Source: JANWVO01 sp037446555 (GTDB lineage Bacteria > Acidobacteriota > Terriglobia > Bryobacterales > Bryobacteraceae). From it: a DNA stretch of 64,000 bases. The translations under genes and the position numbers were made by a program. Below the pieces are notes generated by a model. It did not search any database. It was not told where the DNA came from and saw nothing but the letters and a program-made list of their open reading frames with translations. Shown here in pieces: positions 37,564 to 45,653 of this stretch. Location: the NCBI GenBank assembly GCA_037446555.1, contig JBBIIK010000004.1, forward strand, positions 62,001 to 126,000. The letters are read 5' to 3'. Within the stretch, counting starts at the first letter, position 1, and every line of letters begins with the position of its first letter.

Positions 37564-40353
37564 TCAGAAAATGTTCACGGTGAGGCCCACGGTGAACGTG
37601 CGGCCGAGCCGGAAACTGCGTTGGGTGAACTCTCCCTGTGTCCAGTGGTAATGGTTATTGGCAAGGTTTTCTCCGGTGAACCGGATCGAGTATTTTCCGG
37701 ACTCCACCAGATAAAACTTGTAACTGAAGTCCAGGAGTGTCAGAGGCTCCTGATAAATGTCGGGAACTCCGAAAGTGCCTACATCAGAAATACGGCGGCC
37801 GACATAGTTGAAATCCACCCGGCTTTCCGAGCGCCATCGAGGCTTTCTCCACTCCGCGAGCACGTTGAAAATGTGCCGCGACGTGCCGATCAGAGGGCGG
37901 TTCCGGTTGGTGAGGAGAATGGAATCTTCCGAGCGGATGCGTATGTTGGAGTCAACGAACGTGTAATTGCCGCCGACAAAGAGTTCGCGCAAGCGCGGCG
38001 TCAGGATGGACAGCGTGGTCCTGCCTTCGATCTCGAACCCGATGTTGCGCGCACCGGCAGCGTTGATGAAGGTCTGGCGCAAGTCATTCGAGGGCAGAAT
38101 GGTGACCTCGATCGGGTTGTCGAAATCCTTGTGGAAGAAGCTGGCAGCCAGCAGGCGGTTGCCGCCGGGGAACCACTCCCAGCGGAAGTCCGTGTTCTGC
38201 ACCCTGGCCCGCAGCAGGTGGGGATTGCCCTGCGTGACGAATCCGCCGTATACGTTGTTGAAGTCGAAGGGTGAGAGCTCGCGGAAGTCCGGACGGGAGA
38301 CCGTCTTCGAGAATCCGGCCCTGAGGTTCTGCCGCGGGGTGAGCATGTAGGTCACATTGACCCCCGGCATCGGGTCGCGGTTGACGAGGGATGCAACTTG
38401 CGGCTTCGATCCCGGAACCAGAGGATCCTGCGTCGTCACAGTGATGTCGGCATCTTCCACGCGGACTCCTCCTGTTACCCGCCACCTTGCTCCAAGGTTC
38501 ACATCCGCCATCACATAGCCCGCGTAAACGTCCATCGTGGCGTCGTAGCGGTCCGTGGCCCGAGTGTATTCGAGGATCTGGAAGCCGTCGGGACGGATGT
38601 TGGCGGACGAAAATAGTTCGTTCGAGGGGGCGAAAAGATCCAGCGTCGTGGAGCGGATCGGGATGAAGCGGAACCGCCGGGCTTGGAAATTCCGGTCCCG
38701 GAAGGTTCCCCGGAAGCCCACTGTGAACGCGCCCGTCAGCCAGCCGCGGTAGAACGGCTTGGAGATCTCTCCCTGTGGCTCATAAAGCCGCTCTTTAAGT
38801 CCGTTGGAGAAACGCATGCCGGAGCTGGAGAGAGCGGAGAACCGCCAGCGCCCGTCGTCGAGCTGCCCGCGGATCACCTCGCGCATGTCGGGCTCGTCAC
38901 GGCGGGACTCGGCAGTGGTGACCTGCCAGCGGAAGTTCCAGTTGCCGTGGTCGACGAGCGCATGCGTGCCCTCGACGCTTGTCGACAGCAAGGACCGCTC
39001 CACCCATCGCAGCCGTTGCGACCACAGCGTGCTGTCATTGCTGCCGTCGTAGCCGCGAAACTCGCGCGCCTCCTTGTCCGAGTCGCGCGTCAGCGTGTTG
39101 CGCACCACCACCTTGTTGTTCGCGCTCAGCTTGAACGCCACGTTCAGCACTCCCCCGAGCCGCACGGCTTCGTTGCCGGACGTGAAGTCGTCGTAGTTGG
39201 TGAAGACCAGCGGCTTGCCGCCCCCCATGCGAATGAACCGCTGCTGCTCGACCGTGTTCTGCGGCCGGTTGGAGAACGTCAGCGCGCCCACGATGCCGAT
39301 GCGTTTGAAGGTATTGCCTCCGACCACCGAATAGCTTTGCTGCGGCCGCATCTGCTCCACAAACAGCGGCTCCCAGTTGTTGGCGAACGAGCGTCCAATC
39401 TCCTGGAGCTGCGCGGCGGTGAACCGTCCGGGAAACAGGCGCTGGTCTGCGGGCACTGCCGCCGGCAGAGCACGCGTGCCGTCGTCGGCGCCGAAGGCGT
39501 CCAGGCCCCCGCCGGGATAGGTCAGGAAACGCTGCCTGGTCGTTGCCGTGTTGTAGCCCGAGGTCATGGTCACTTTCAACACGGGCTGCGTGGGAAAGTC
39601 GACCGTCGTCAACTGCACCACCCCTGCTGCGAACTCTCCCGGCAGGTCCGGCGTGTAACTCTTCACCACGCGGATGCTGTCGATCAGCGCCGCCGGAAAC
39701 AGATCCAGTGGCACCACGCGCTTTTCCGGCTCCGTGGTGGGGATCAACGAGTTGTTCAACATCGTCGAGCTGTACCGTTCCCCCAGCCCGCGCACGTAAA
39801 CGTAGCCCGAGTCCACCACGGAAACGCCCGCCACCTTTTGCAGCGCGCCAGCCGCGTCCGACGCGACCGTTTGCCGGATCTCCTCCGAAGAAAGCCCGTC
39901 TGTCACCGTGGCTGCCAGCTTGCGCTCCTCGAGCATTGCCTCTGCCGTCGCCGCCACCGGCGTCACAGTCTCCTGCACGTCCACCTTGGTGATCTGTGAC
40001 CGCGCCGCCAGCACCACCGTGCCATCCGTTGTCTCGCCGGGCTTAATCTCGACGGTTTCGATCGCAGCGTCGAGGAAGTTTTCCGCGCTGACCAGCACGC
40101 GGTACGTTCCCGCCGGCAGTTCCACGCGGTACTTCCCATAGCCGTCTGTCTGAACCTTGACGGGTGGGTCTGCTGCCACTGTAATCCTCGCCTTTACAAC
40201 CGGTTGCCCGCTCGCTCCGTCCAGCACGTCTCCGGCGAGCACGCCCTTGGGCGCCTCCTGCGCCACGGCGGCGCAAATACATGCGAAAGAGCAGCAGATA
40301 AATACAAAAGCAGACTTCCCACCAGACCGTTTCACTTCCACGATGTCCAGCAA
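37564..40353 (-). CDS. TonB-dependent receptor with carboxypeptidase-regulatory N-terminal domain
   Basis: 929 residues. Signal peptide (SAFVFICCSFACICAAVAQ), carboxypeptidase-regulatory domain (GVLAGDVLDGASGQPVVKARI, about 40-115), plug with VYVRGLGERYSSTMLNNSLIP-type pattern and LPGEFAAGVVQL, then a barrel ending GLTVNIF. It differs from the Oar-like receptor at 13 kb by its canonical plug and shorter barrel. The exact start is unclear: TTG 40353, GTG 40341 or GTG 40335, none with a good ribosome-binding site; the signal peptide is preserved with any of them. Probably cotranscribed with the beta-helix protein. Confidence 0.9.
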   Translation of the reverse strand: MLDIVEVKRSGGKSAFVFICCSFACICAAVAQEAPKGVLAGDVLDGASGQPVVKARITVAADPPVKVQTDGYGKYRVELPAGTYRVLVSAENFLDAAIETVEIKPGETTDGTVVLAARSQITKVDVQETVTPVAATAEAMLEERKLAATVTDGLSSEEIRQTVASDAAGALQKVAGVSVVDSGYVYVRGLGERYSSTMLNNSLIPTTEPEKRVVPLDLFPAALIDSIRVVKSYTPDLPGEFAAGVVQLTTVDFPTQPVLKVTMTSGYNTATTRQRFLTYPGGGLDAFGADDGTRALPAAVPADQRLFPGRFTAAQLQEIGRSFANNWEPLFVEQMRPQQSYSVVGGNTFKRIGIVGALTFSNRPQNTVEQQRFIRMGGGKPLVFTNYDDFTSGNEAVRLGGVLNVAFKLSANNKVVVRNTLTRDSDKEAREFRGYDGSNDSTLWSQRLRWVERSLLSTSVEGTHALVDHGNWNFRWQVTTAESRRDEPDMREVIRGQLDDGRWRFSALSSSGMRFSNGLKERLYEPQGEISKPFYRGWLTGAFTVGFRGTFRDRNFQARRFRFIPIRSTTLDLFAPSNELFSSANIRPDGFQILEYTRATDRYDATMDVYAGYVMADVNLGARWRVTGGVRVEDADITVTTQDPLVPGSKPQVASLVNRDPMPGVNVTYMLTPRQNLRAGFSKTVSRPDFRELSPFDFNNVYGGFVTQGNPHLLRARVQNTDFRWEWFPGGNRLLAASFFHKDFDNPIEVTILPSNDLRQTFINAAGARNIGFEIEGRTTLSILTPRLRELFVGGNYTFVDSNIRIRSEDSILLTNRNRPLIGTSRHIFNVLAEWRKPRWRSESRVDFNYVGRRISDVGTFGVPDIYQEPLTLLDFSYKFYLVESGKYSIRFTGENLANNHYHWTQGEFTQRSFRLGRTFTVGLTVNIF

Positions 40354-40461
40354 ATCACCGTGCCATGAAATTCCGATGACAGTCTGTTCAAAGTTCTGTA
40401 AACAGCGCTGCCGGTTTCCGGATCCTCAACCTCCCCCGGGACGAACCGCTACACAGAAACG

Positions 40462-40489
40462 AAAAAGGCGCCGGCTTGCCGCCGGCGCC
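40462..40489 (-). terminator. rho-independent terminator after the DUF2911 gene
   Basis: Perfect 9-bp stem GGCGCCGGC/GCCGGCGCC with a 5-nt loop, followed on the minus strand by TTTTT. It separates DUF2911 from the TonB receptor gene. The rest of the gap 40354-40513 holds no recognisable gene. Confidence 0.85.
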
Positions 40490-40513
40490 GCTCAATCGAG
40501 TTGTGAATCCGGG

Positions 40514-41044
40514 TCAGTGCACCATCAGCGGCGCGGATGCTTCCATGTCAGACCACGCGATCTTCAGCACGCCCCGGTTTCCACCCTGCGCCTCGATGGA
40601 GATGGTCAGCTGCTCCACGGGCGAAGACAGCTTCCGGGCGGTCATTTTGACGCGGCCGAGATCCTTGTTCTGGTCGTACTTGTAGGCGCCCCACTGGTTG
40701 GCTTCCTTGTTCAGGATCAACGTCCACTCCTTCTCACCCGGGATCGTGAACAGCGAGTAAGAACCCGCTGGCACGTGAAGCGAGCCGATCATCAGGTCAG
40801 CCTCGGTAGTGATCTTGGTGGCCTCGTCGGCGCCGGTGCGCCAGACCTTGCCGAACGGGGCGATCGGGTCTGCCCAGACATTGCGCCCCTTCACGTAAGG
40901 ACGGCCGTACTCAACGGTGATCTTCTTGCCGCCGATAGTGGCCGAGGTGGTTTCGTGCGGACTCACCCGCTGCTTCGGTTGCGCCCCAGCAACAAGCGCG
41001 CCGGCAATGAGCAAAGACACTCCAAACAGAATCCGGTTTTTCAT
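40514..41044 (-). CDS. exported DUF2911 protein
   Basis: 176 residues from ATG 41044 (AGGAGC upstream). Signal peptide (ILFGVSLLIAGALVAGAQ), then the DUF2911 core: TTSATIGGKKITVEYGRPYVKGR, WRTGADEATKITTEADLMIG, VPAGSYSLFTIPGEKEWTLILNK are read in pieces. DUF2911 proteins are common periplasmic proteins of Bacteroidota and Acidobacteriota with unknown role. Divergent from the microcompartment genes. Confidence 0.9.
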   Translation of the reverse strand: MKNRILFGVSLLIAGALVAGAQPKQRVSPHETTSATIGGKKITVEYGRPYVKGRNVWADPIAPFGKVWRTGADEATKITTEADLMIGSLHVPAGSYSLFTIPGEKEWTLILNKEANQWGAYKYDQNKDLGRVKMTARKLSSPVEQLTISIEAQGGNRGVLKIAWSDMEASAPLMVH

Positions 41045-41216
41045 GATTGGGGAAGCTCCTCTGAAGCGAGTGTACCAGAAGCGCATGCCGCTCCCTGCGC
41101 GGCCACCCCGAAGATGGGTACAATCAGAAGCACGCGCGGCGTCCATTGCGCTGCGCGGCAATCCTGCGCCCGCGCGCCAGGTGCGCCGGGGCGGCACGAG
41201 CAGAGAGGAATTGCCA

Positions 41217-41501
41217 ATGGGTGAAGCGTTGGGAATGGTTGAGACCCGCGGGCTGGTGGCGATGATCGAAGCCGCTGACGCCATGGTGAAAGCCGCCAAG
41301 GTGACCCTGGTCGGCTGGGAAAAAATCGGGTCTGGTTATGTGACGGCGCTGGTGCGTGGCGATGTCGCCGCTGTGCGTGCAGCCACCGATGCCGGCGCCG
41401 CCGCGGCGCGCCGCGTGGGCGAGCTGGTTGCCGTTCACGTCATCCCGCGCCCGCATCCGAGCCTCGAAGACGTCCTGCCGATCGGCAAGTCTTCGAAGTA
41501 A
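41217..41501 (+). CDS. BMC-H bacterial microcompartment shell hexamer protein
   Basis: 94 residues, a single BMC domain almost identical in layout to PduA/EutM: LGMVETRGLVAMIEAADAM, the pore loop KIGSGYVTALVRGDVAAV and HVIPRPHPSLEDVLP. The GSG pore suggests passage of small polar metabolites. GAGAGGAA precedes the ATG; a TACAAT box at 41119-41124 could drive the cluster. First of four consecutive shell genes. Confidence 0.95.
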   Translation: MGEALGMVETRGLVAMIEAADAMVKAAKVTLVGWEKIGSGYVTALVRGDVAAVRAATDAGAAAARRVGELVAVHVIPRPHPSLEDVLPIGKSSK

Positions 41502-41522
41502 CCAGCGGGCGGTCTCCCCACC

Positions 41523-41798
41523 ATGACGCTTGGGCGCGTCGTCGGCACTGTCGTCGCCACGCGGAAAGATCCGCGGCTGGAAGGGCACAAGCTTCTTCTG
41601 GTCAAACCGGTCAGTCCCGACGGCAAAGAGGAATCCGGCTACGTCGTCGCCGTCGACACCGTCAGCGCCGGCTTCCGCGAACTCGTCATCACCGTTTCCG
41701 GCAGCAGCGCCCGCATGGCCGAAGGCTGCAAGGACAAGCCCGTTGATTGCGTCATCGTCGGCATCGTCGACGGTGTCTCGCTCGACGAGGCGGGCTAG
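41523..41798 (+). CDS. BMC-P (EutN/CcmL) shell vertex protein 1
   Basis: 91 residues of the pentameric vertex family: LGRVVGTVVATRKDPRLEGHKLLLVKP, AVDTVSAGFRELVITVSGSSAR and VDCVIVGIVDGVSL. It caps vertices of the icosahedral shell. 21 nt after BMC-H and 14 nt before the next vertex gene. Confidence 0.95.
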   Translation: MTLGRVVGTVVATRKDPRLEGHKLLLVKPVSPDGKEESGYVVAVDTVSAGFRELVITVSGSSARMAEGCKDKPVDCVIVGIVDGVSLDEAG

Positions 41799-41812
41799 AA
41801 AGGCAGGCGGCG

Positions 41813-42100
41813 GTGCAGCTGGGCAGGGTCATCGGCCGCGTCTGGGCCAGCATCAAGAACCCCGGCCTCGAAGGCCAGCGCCTGCTTATCGTCCAGCCCG
41901 TCCTGCCCGACCTCACCCCTCATGGAAAGCCTCTCGTCTGCACGGATTCCACCGGCGCGGGCGCCGGCGAACTCATTTATTGGGTCCGGGGCAGGGAAGC
42001 CACGTTCCCCTTCCTTCCGGGCGAAGTGGCCAGCGACGCCTGCATCGTAGGCATCGTCGACGAGATTCACCTCGGCAAGAAGCGGGAGTCCGCATGCTGA
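41813..42100 (+). CDS. BMC-P (EutN/CcmL) shell vertex protein 2
   Basis: 95 residues from GTG 41813 (MQLGRVIGRVWASIKNPGLEG). It has the family end ACIVGIVDEIHL but a divergent middle (CTDSTGAGAGELIYWVRGREATFPF), where the usual 'AVD..GAG..D.VLV..GS.AR' is altered, so it may occupy a distinct vertex or alter permeability. AGGCAGG upstream. Its stop overlaps the next start by 4 nt in a TGCTGA context (ATG at 42094). Confidence 0.9.
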   Translation: MQLGRVIGRVWASIKNPGLEGQRLLIVQPVLPDLTPHGKPLVCTDSTGAGAGELIYWVRGREATFPFLPGEVASDACIVGIVDEIHLGKKRESAC

Positions 42101-42450
42101 TCGCCCGCGTCATCGGCGACCTCACTGCCACGCAGAAGCATCCCTCCCACGAGGGACGCAAGATCCTTCTCGTGCAGCCTCTCAACCTGGACGGCACTGA
42201 CCGCGGCGCTCCCATGGTCGCGCTCGACAGCGTCAACGCGGGTGTCAACGACCGGGTGCTCGTCACCACCGACGGCTACGCCGCCTTCACCGCCGTCGGA
42301 CAGAAGCTCGCACCGATCGACGCCGCCGTTCTCGGCATCATCGACCATGTCGAGCTCGCCGGCCCCGTCTCAAGCCCGGACGCGGCTCCGCCGGCTGCTC
42401 CGCCCCCGGCGAAGAAGCAGCACAAGAAGCGTCAGCCCGATCAGCGCTGA
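42094..42450 (+). CDS. BMC-P (EutN/CcmL) shell vertex protein 3 with C-terminal extension
   Basis: 118 residues: LIARVIGDLTATQKHPSHEGRKILL, ALDSVNAGVNDRVLVTTDGYAAF and AAVLGIIDHVEL, then a 30-residue Ala/Pro/Lys tail (AAPPPAKKQHKKRQPDQR) not found in the other two. The tail could be a low-complexity anchor for cargo. It overlaps the convergent membrane-protein gene by 81 nt. No enzyme gene of a known microcompartment follows. Confidence 0.9.
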   Translation: MLIARVIGDLTATQKHPSHEGRKILLVQPLNLDGTDRGAPMVALDSVNAGVNDRVLVTTDGYAAFTAVGQKLAPIDAAVLGIIDHVELAGPVSSPDAAPPAAPPPAKKQHKKRQPDQR

Positions 42451-42999
42451 GGCAATCTCGAACGCTGCAAACGATCCGTGCAGCAACTGAACGCGGCGCC
42501 CCGCATCCGCCAGCCCCCCGGCGCGGAACTGCCGCGACGCGTCGGCGATTGCCGGGATCAGATACAACTTCTGGAAAAGCGCCAGCGCCAGCAGCGCCGC
42601 CGCCAGCGACAGCCGCCACGCCCCCACCTCGGTGAAGAACAACAGCACCAGCGTTACCGCCACAGCGTAGGTCACCTGCATTGTCCCCCACAGCGCGAAC
42701 ATCTGGTTGTTCGCTTCGCCGGCGTGGTAGCGCAGAAGGTCGCGCAATGCGTCCTGTCTCACTGTCTTCAGCAGGGCCGCGTGCGCCGGCGGCGGTTGCC
42801 GAAGCACCGCCTCGTCGGCGCGGAACGCTGCAGGAGCGCTCAGCGAAACCAGCACGATCCCCCCCAGCCATGCGCCCAGCAGCACAGCGCAAATCCGCCG
42901 CGCCAGCCAGGAACCTTCCGGTGTGATCCGGCTGTACCTCACGGCGGGCTGGTCTGCGCTCTCGTCCAGCATTACATTCTCGGTTTGCGGCCGATCCAC
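42370..42999 (-). CDS. membrane protein, four helices, DUF4149-like layout
   Basis: 209 residues. Hydrophobic segments ARRICAVLLGAWLGGIVLVSL, VTYAVAVTLVLLFFTEVGAW region, LAAALLALALFQKLYLIPAI and FEIASALIGLTLLVLLL. The first helix followed by APAAFRAD resembles DUF4149 proteins, which have SAPALF at this point. GTG start at 42999; ATG 42972 (MLDES) is an alternative. No function known. Its 3' part lies antisense to BMC-P 3. Confidence 0.6.
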   Translation of the reverse strand: MDRPQTENVMLDESADQPAVRYSRITPEGSWLARRICAVLLGAWLGGIVLVSLSAPAAFRADEAVLRQPPPAHAALLKTVRQDALRDLLRYHAGEANNQMFALWGTMQVTYAVAVTLVLLFFTEVGAWRLSLAAALLALALFQKLYLIPAIADASRQFRAGGLADAGRRVQLLHGSFAAFEIASALIGLTLLVLLLRRGRSSRRSRVRA

Positions 43000-43039
43000 A
43001 AGTGTATCCGCCCGCCGGCGCCGCTGTCCAACCCGCTTC

Positions 43040-44068
43040 TCACGACGCCTTCAGCTCCGTCCACAAACGGTCCCGCAGACGCTGCGCCGCCGGCGGCAAA
43101 GGCTCGAACCACTCACCCCGCGCAAACGTTTCTGCCGGGGGAAACAGCGTCTCCATGGCCTGTACTTTGGCCGGCAGATGCGCCCGCGCCGCTCCCACCG
43201 CAGTGGCAGTGAACGTCTCCGAAGCCACCTCGGCCGCCACTTCCGCCCGCAGCAGGTAGTCCAGGAACTCGTGCGCCAGTTCTTTCCTTTTCGATTCGCG
43301 CAATACGACGCCGCAATCCGCGTACAGGGCGAACCCTTCCTTCGGGTAAACGAAGCGGAGATGCGGCGCCGCGGTCATCGCCTGCTGCGCCGTGGTGGCC
43401 CATGTCTGGCACGCCGCGAGTTCTCCCGCTACCATGAGGTCCCGCGCCTCCGCGTTCAGATACGCCCGCAGAAGCGGCTTCTGTCGCCGCGCCTCTTCGT
43501 GCGCCCGGATCAGCGGCTCCGGCGCATGGGAGTTCAAGGGCAATCCCAGTTTCTTCAGGGCGGCGCCGTAAACCTCCGCAGGATCATCGAGCATCGTGAT
43601 GCGCCGCGAGTACCGCAACTCCCAAAGATCGGCATAGCGTTCCGGCGCCGCCGCCAACCGCGGGTTGGCCAGAATCCCGCTCGAGCCCCAGTACAACGGG
43701 ACGCACCACTCCAGCCGCAGATCCCATACCGGCTGCCGGAACCGCGCCTCCAGCCCGTCCAGCCGCGGCAGCCTCGCCTGTTGCAGCGGCGCCAGGAGCC
43801 CCAACTCCCGCATCGGGCCGATAAAGTAGTTCGACGGAAACGCCACGTCCCAGCCCGAATTCCCGCTCATCACCCGCGCCAGCATCTCTTCATTCGACTC
43901 GTAGGTCCCCAGCCGCACCTCGACGCCAGTTTCCCTTTCAAAGCGCGGCAGCGTTTCGGGCGCAATGTAGTTCGACCAGTGGAACACATTCAGCCGCCGG
44001 CGCCCGGCGCGCACGCAGCCCGCCAGCCCGCCGAGCGCCGGAAATACGATCAGCGACCGCCGCCTCAT
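43040..44068 (-). CDS. potD: spermidine/putrescine-binding periplasmic protein
   Basis: 342 residues with lipoprotein-like leader (ALGGLAGCVRAG). LNVFHWSNYIAPETLPRFERETG, VAFPSNYFIG, LEWCVPLYWGSSGI, MLDDPAEVYGAALKKLG and DCGVVLRESK are diagnostic of PotD/PotF. Last gene of a four-gene importer on the minus strand with 4-nt overlaps. Polyamine specificity follows from the family, not from ligand residues checked here. Confidence 0.9.
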   Translation of the reverse strand: MRRRSLIVFPALGGLAGCVRAGRRRLNVFHWSNYIAPETLPRFERETGVEVRLGTYESNEEMLARVMSGNSGWDVAFPSNYFIGPMRELGLLAPLQQARLPRLDGLEARFRQPVWDLRLEWCVPLYWGSSGILANPRLAAAPERYADLWELRYSRRITMLDDPAEVYGAALKKLGLPLNSHAPEPLIRAHEEARRQKPLLRAYLNAEARDLMVAGELAACQTWATTAQQAMTAAPHLRFVYPKEGFALYADCGVVLRESKRKELAHEFLDYLLRAEVAAEVASETFTATAVGAARAHLPAKVQAMETLFPPAETFARGEWFEPLPPAAQRLRDRLWTELKAS

Positions 44069-44826
44069 GTCCGCTTCCTCAGCGCTTCGGAGAGCAGAAT
44101 GCCTGTGCCCAGAACGGCGGCGATCACCGTCGAGATGGCATTCACCATTGGCGACCCGCCCCGCCGCGCCATAGCATAAAGCGCCATCGGCAGCGTCTCC
44201 GTGTCCACGCCCGCCACCAGAGACGTGATCACGTAATCGTCGAACGAAATCGTGAACGCCAGCAGAGCTGCCGACACCACCGCCGGAACCAGGTTCGGCA
44301 GCGTCACCCGGCGGAACGCCTCCCACTCGCCCGCCCCCAGGTCCATCGCCGCCTCCTCCAGCGCCATGTCCATCGTCCGCAGACGCGCCAGCACCACCAG
44401 CGCCACAAATGCCAGGCAGAAGCCCGTGTGCGCCAGGATCACCGTGTGTATGCCCAATTGCAGCCCCGCGTAGCGGAACAGCCATTGAAACAGAGCCAGC
44501 AGGCTTACGCCCGTCACGATCTCCGGCGTCACCAGCGACACGGCCAGCCCTGTCATGAACGGCTTCGATCCGCGCTTCCATAGCCCCCAGGCGCACAGAG
44601 TGCCCGCCAGGGTGGCCAGCACCGTCGCCGCAGCCGCGATCCACAGGCTGTTCCCTGCGGCTTCGATCAACCTCGTGTCGCGCCATGCCTCCTCGTACCA
44701 CCGCAGCGAGAAGCCCTCCCACACCGTGAACCGACCGGCATTGAAGCTGAACAGCGCCAGCACGAGCAGCGGAGCGTGCAGAAACGCGTACAGCGACACG
44801 GCGCCGAAGATGACCCACCGCCTCAC
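44065..44826 (-). CDS. potC: spermidine/putrescine ABC transporter permease
   Basis: 253 residues from GTG 44826 (overlaps potB stop as GTGA). Six membrane segments and the EAA loop EEAAMDLGAGEWEAFRRVTLPNLVP that docks to the ATPase. FDDYVITSLVAGVDTETLPM is typical of PotC. The long in-frame sequence upstream of 44826 is a shadow of potB. Confidence 0.9.
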   Translation of the reverse strand: MRRWVIFGAVSLYAFLHAPLLVLALFSFNAGRFTVWEGFSLRWYEEAWRDTRLIEAAGNSLWIAAAATVLATLAGTLCAWGLWKRGSKPFMTGLAVSLVTPEIVTGVSLLALFQWLFRYAGLQLGIHTVILAHTGFCLAFVALVVLARLRTMDMALEEAAMDLGAGEWEAFRRVTLPNLVPAVVSAALLAFTISFDDYVITSLVAGVDTETLPMALYAMARRGGSPMVNAISTVIAAVLGTGILLSEALRKRT

Positions 44827-45653
44827 AGCAGCGACTCCTCGCTCCTTCGCGCTTCCATCCACAACAGCACCAGCACCACGGCCATCAGCGCCAGCGAGAG
44901 CGCCGCGCCGAACGGCCAGTCCCGCGCCGCCGTGAACTGGTTCTGGATCAACGTGCCGGCCAGAATCGTTTTGCCTCCGCCCAGCAGGTCCGGGATCAGG
45001 TACGTCCCCAGGCAGGGGATGAACACGAGCAGCACGCCCGAGCGGATCCCCGGCGCCGCCAGCGGCAGAGTCACACGCCAGAACGCCTGCCAGTCGCGGG
45101 CGCCCAGGTCCGCCGCCGCCTCCAGCAGTTGCGGCTCTTGCCGCTCGAGCGCCACATACAGCGGGAGCACCATGAACGGCAGATGCGCGTAGACCAGCCC
45201 CAGGACCACCGCGCCCCAGTTGTAGAGCAGCGGCAGCGGCTCGCTCACGAGCCCCGCGCGCATGAGCCACGTGTTCACCAGTCCCGTATCGCGCAACAGG
45301 AACATCCAGGCGTAGGTGCGGATCAGCAGGCTTGTCCAGAACGGCAGCATGACCAGTGCCAGCAGCAAGTTCTTCCAACGCCCGCCGCGAGTGATGGCCA
45401 TCGCCAGCGGAAAGGCCAGCGCGAGGCACAGCGCGGTCGAAACCGCGGCCACCACAAACGAATGCGCCAGAATGCCGGCGTAGAGCGGATCTGCCAGCCG
45501 CTGCCAGTTCTCGAGCGTCCACGGCGGCATCACGCCGCCATAGGCGCCGCGGCTCCGGAACGCGTAAGAGACGAGAATTGCAAATGGAACCGCTACCGTT
45601 GCAATCAGCAGCGCCGCCGCCGGCGCCACGGCAACCGTGCGAACCCGGCTCAT
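44823..45653 (-). CDS. potB: spermidine/putrescine ABC transporter permease
   Basis: 276 residues from ATG 45653 (ATGA overlap with potA). Six membrane segments; EAA loop EAAADLGARDWQAFWRVTLPLAAPGI; typical PotB segment CLGTYLIPDLLGGGKTILAGTLI. Partner of potC in the membrane complex. Confidence 0.9.
   Translation of the reverse strand: MSRVRTVAVAPAAALLIATVAVPFAILVSYAFRSRGAYGGVMPPWTLENWQRLADPLYAGILAHSFVVAAVSTALCLALAFPLAMAITRGGRWKNLLLALVMLPFWTSLLIRTYAWMFLLRDTGLVNTWLMRAGLVSEPLPLLYNWGAVVLGLVYAHLPFMVLPLYVALERQEPQLLEAAADLGARDWQAFWRVTLPLAAPGIRSGVLLVFIPCLGTYLIPDLLGGGKTILAGTLIQNQFTAARDWPFGAALSLALMAVVLVLLWMEARRSEESLL

Noticed and set aside
38683..39999. 438-codon plus-strand frame
   Set aside because: Antisense to the second TonB receptor; no recognisable domain.
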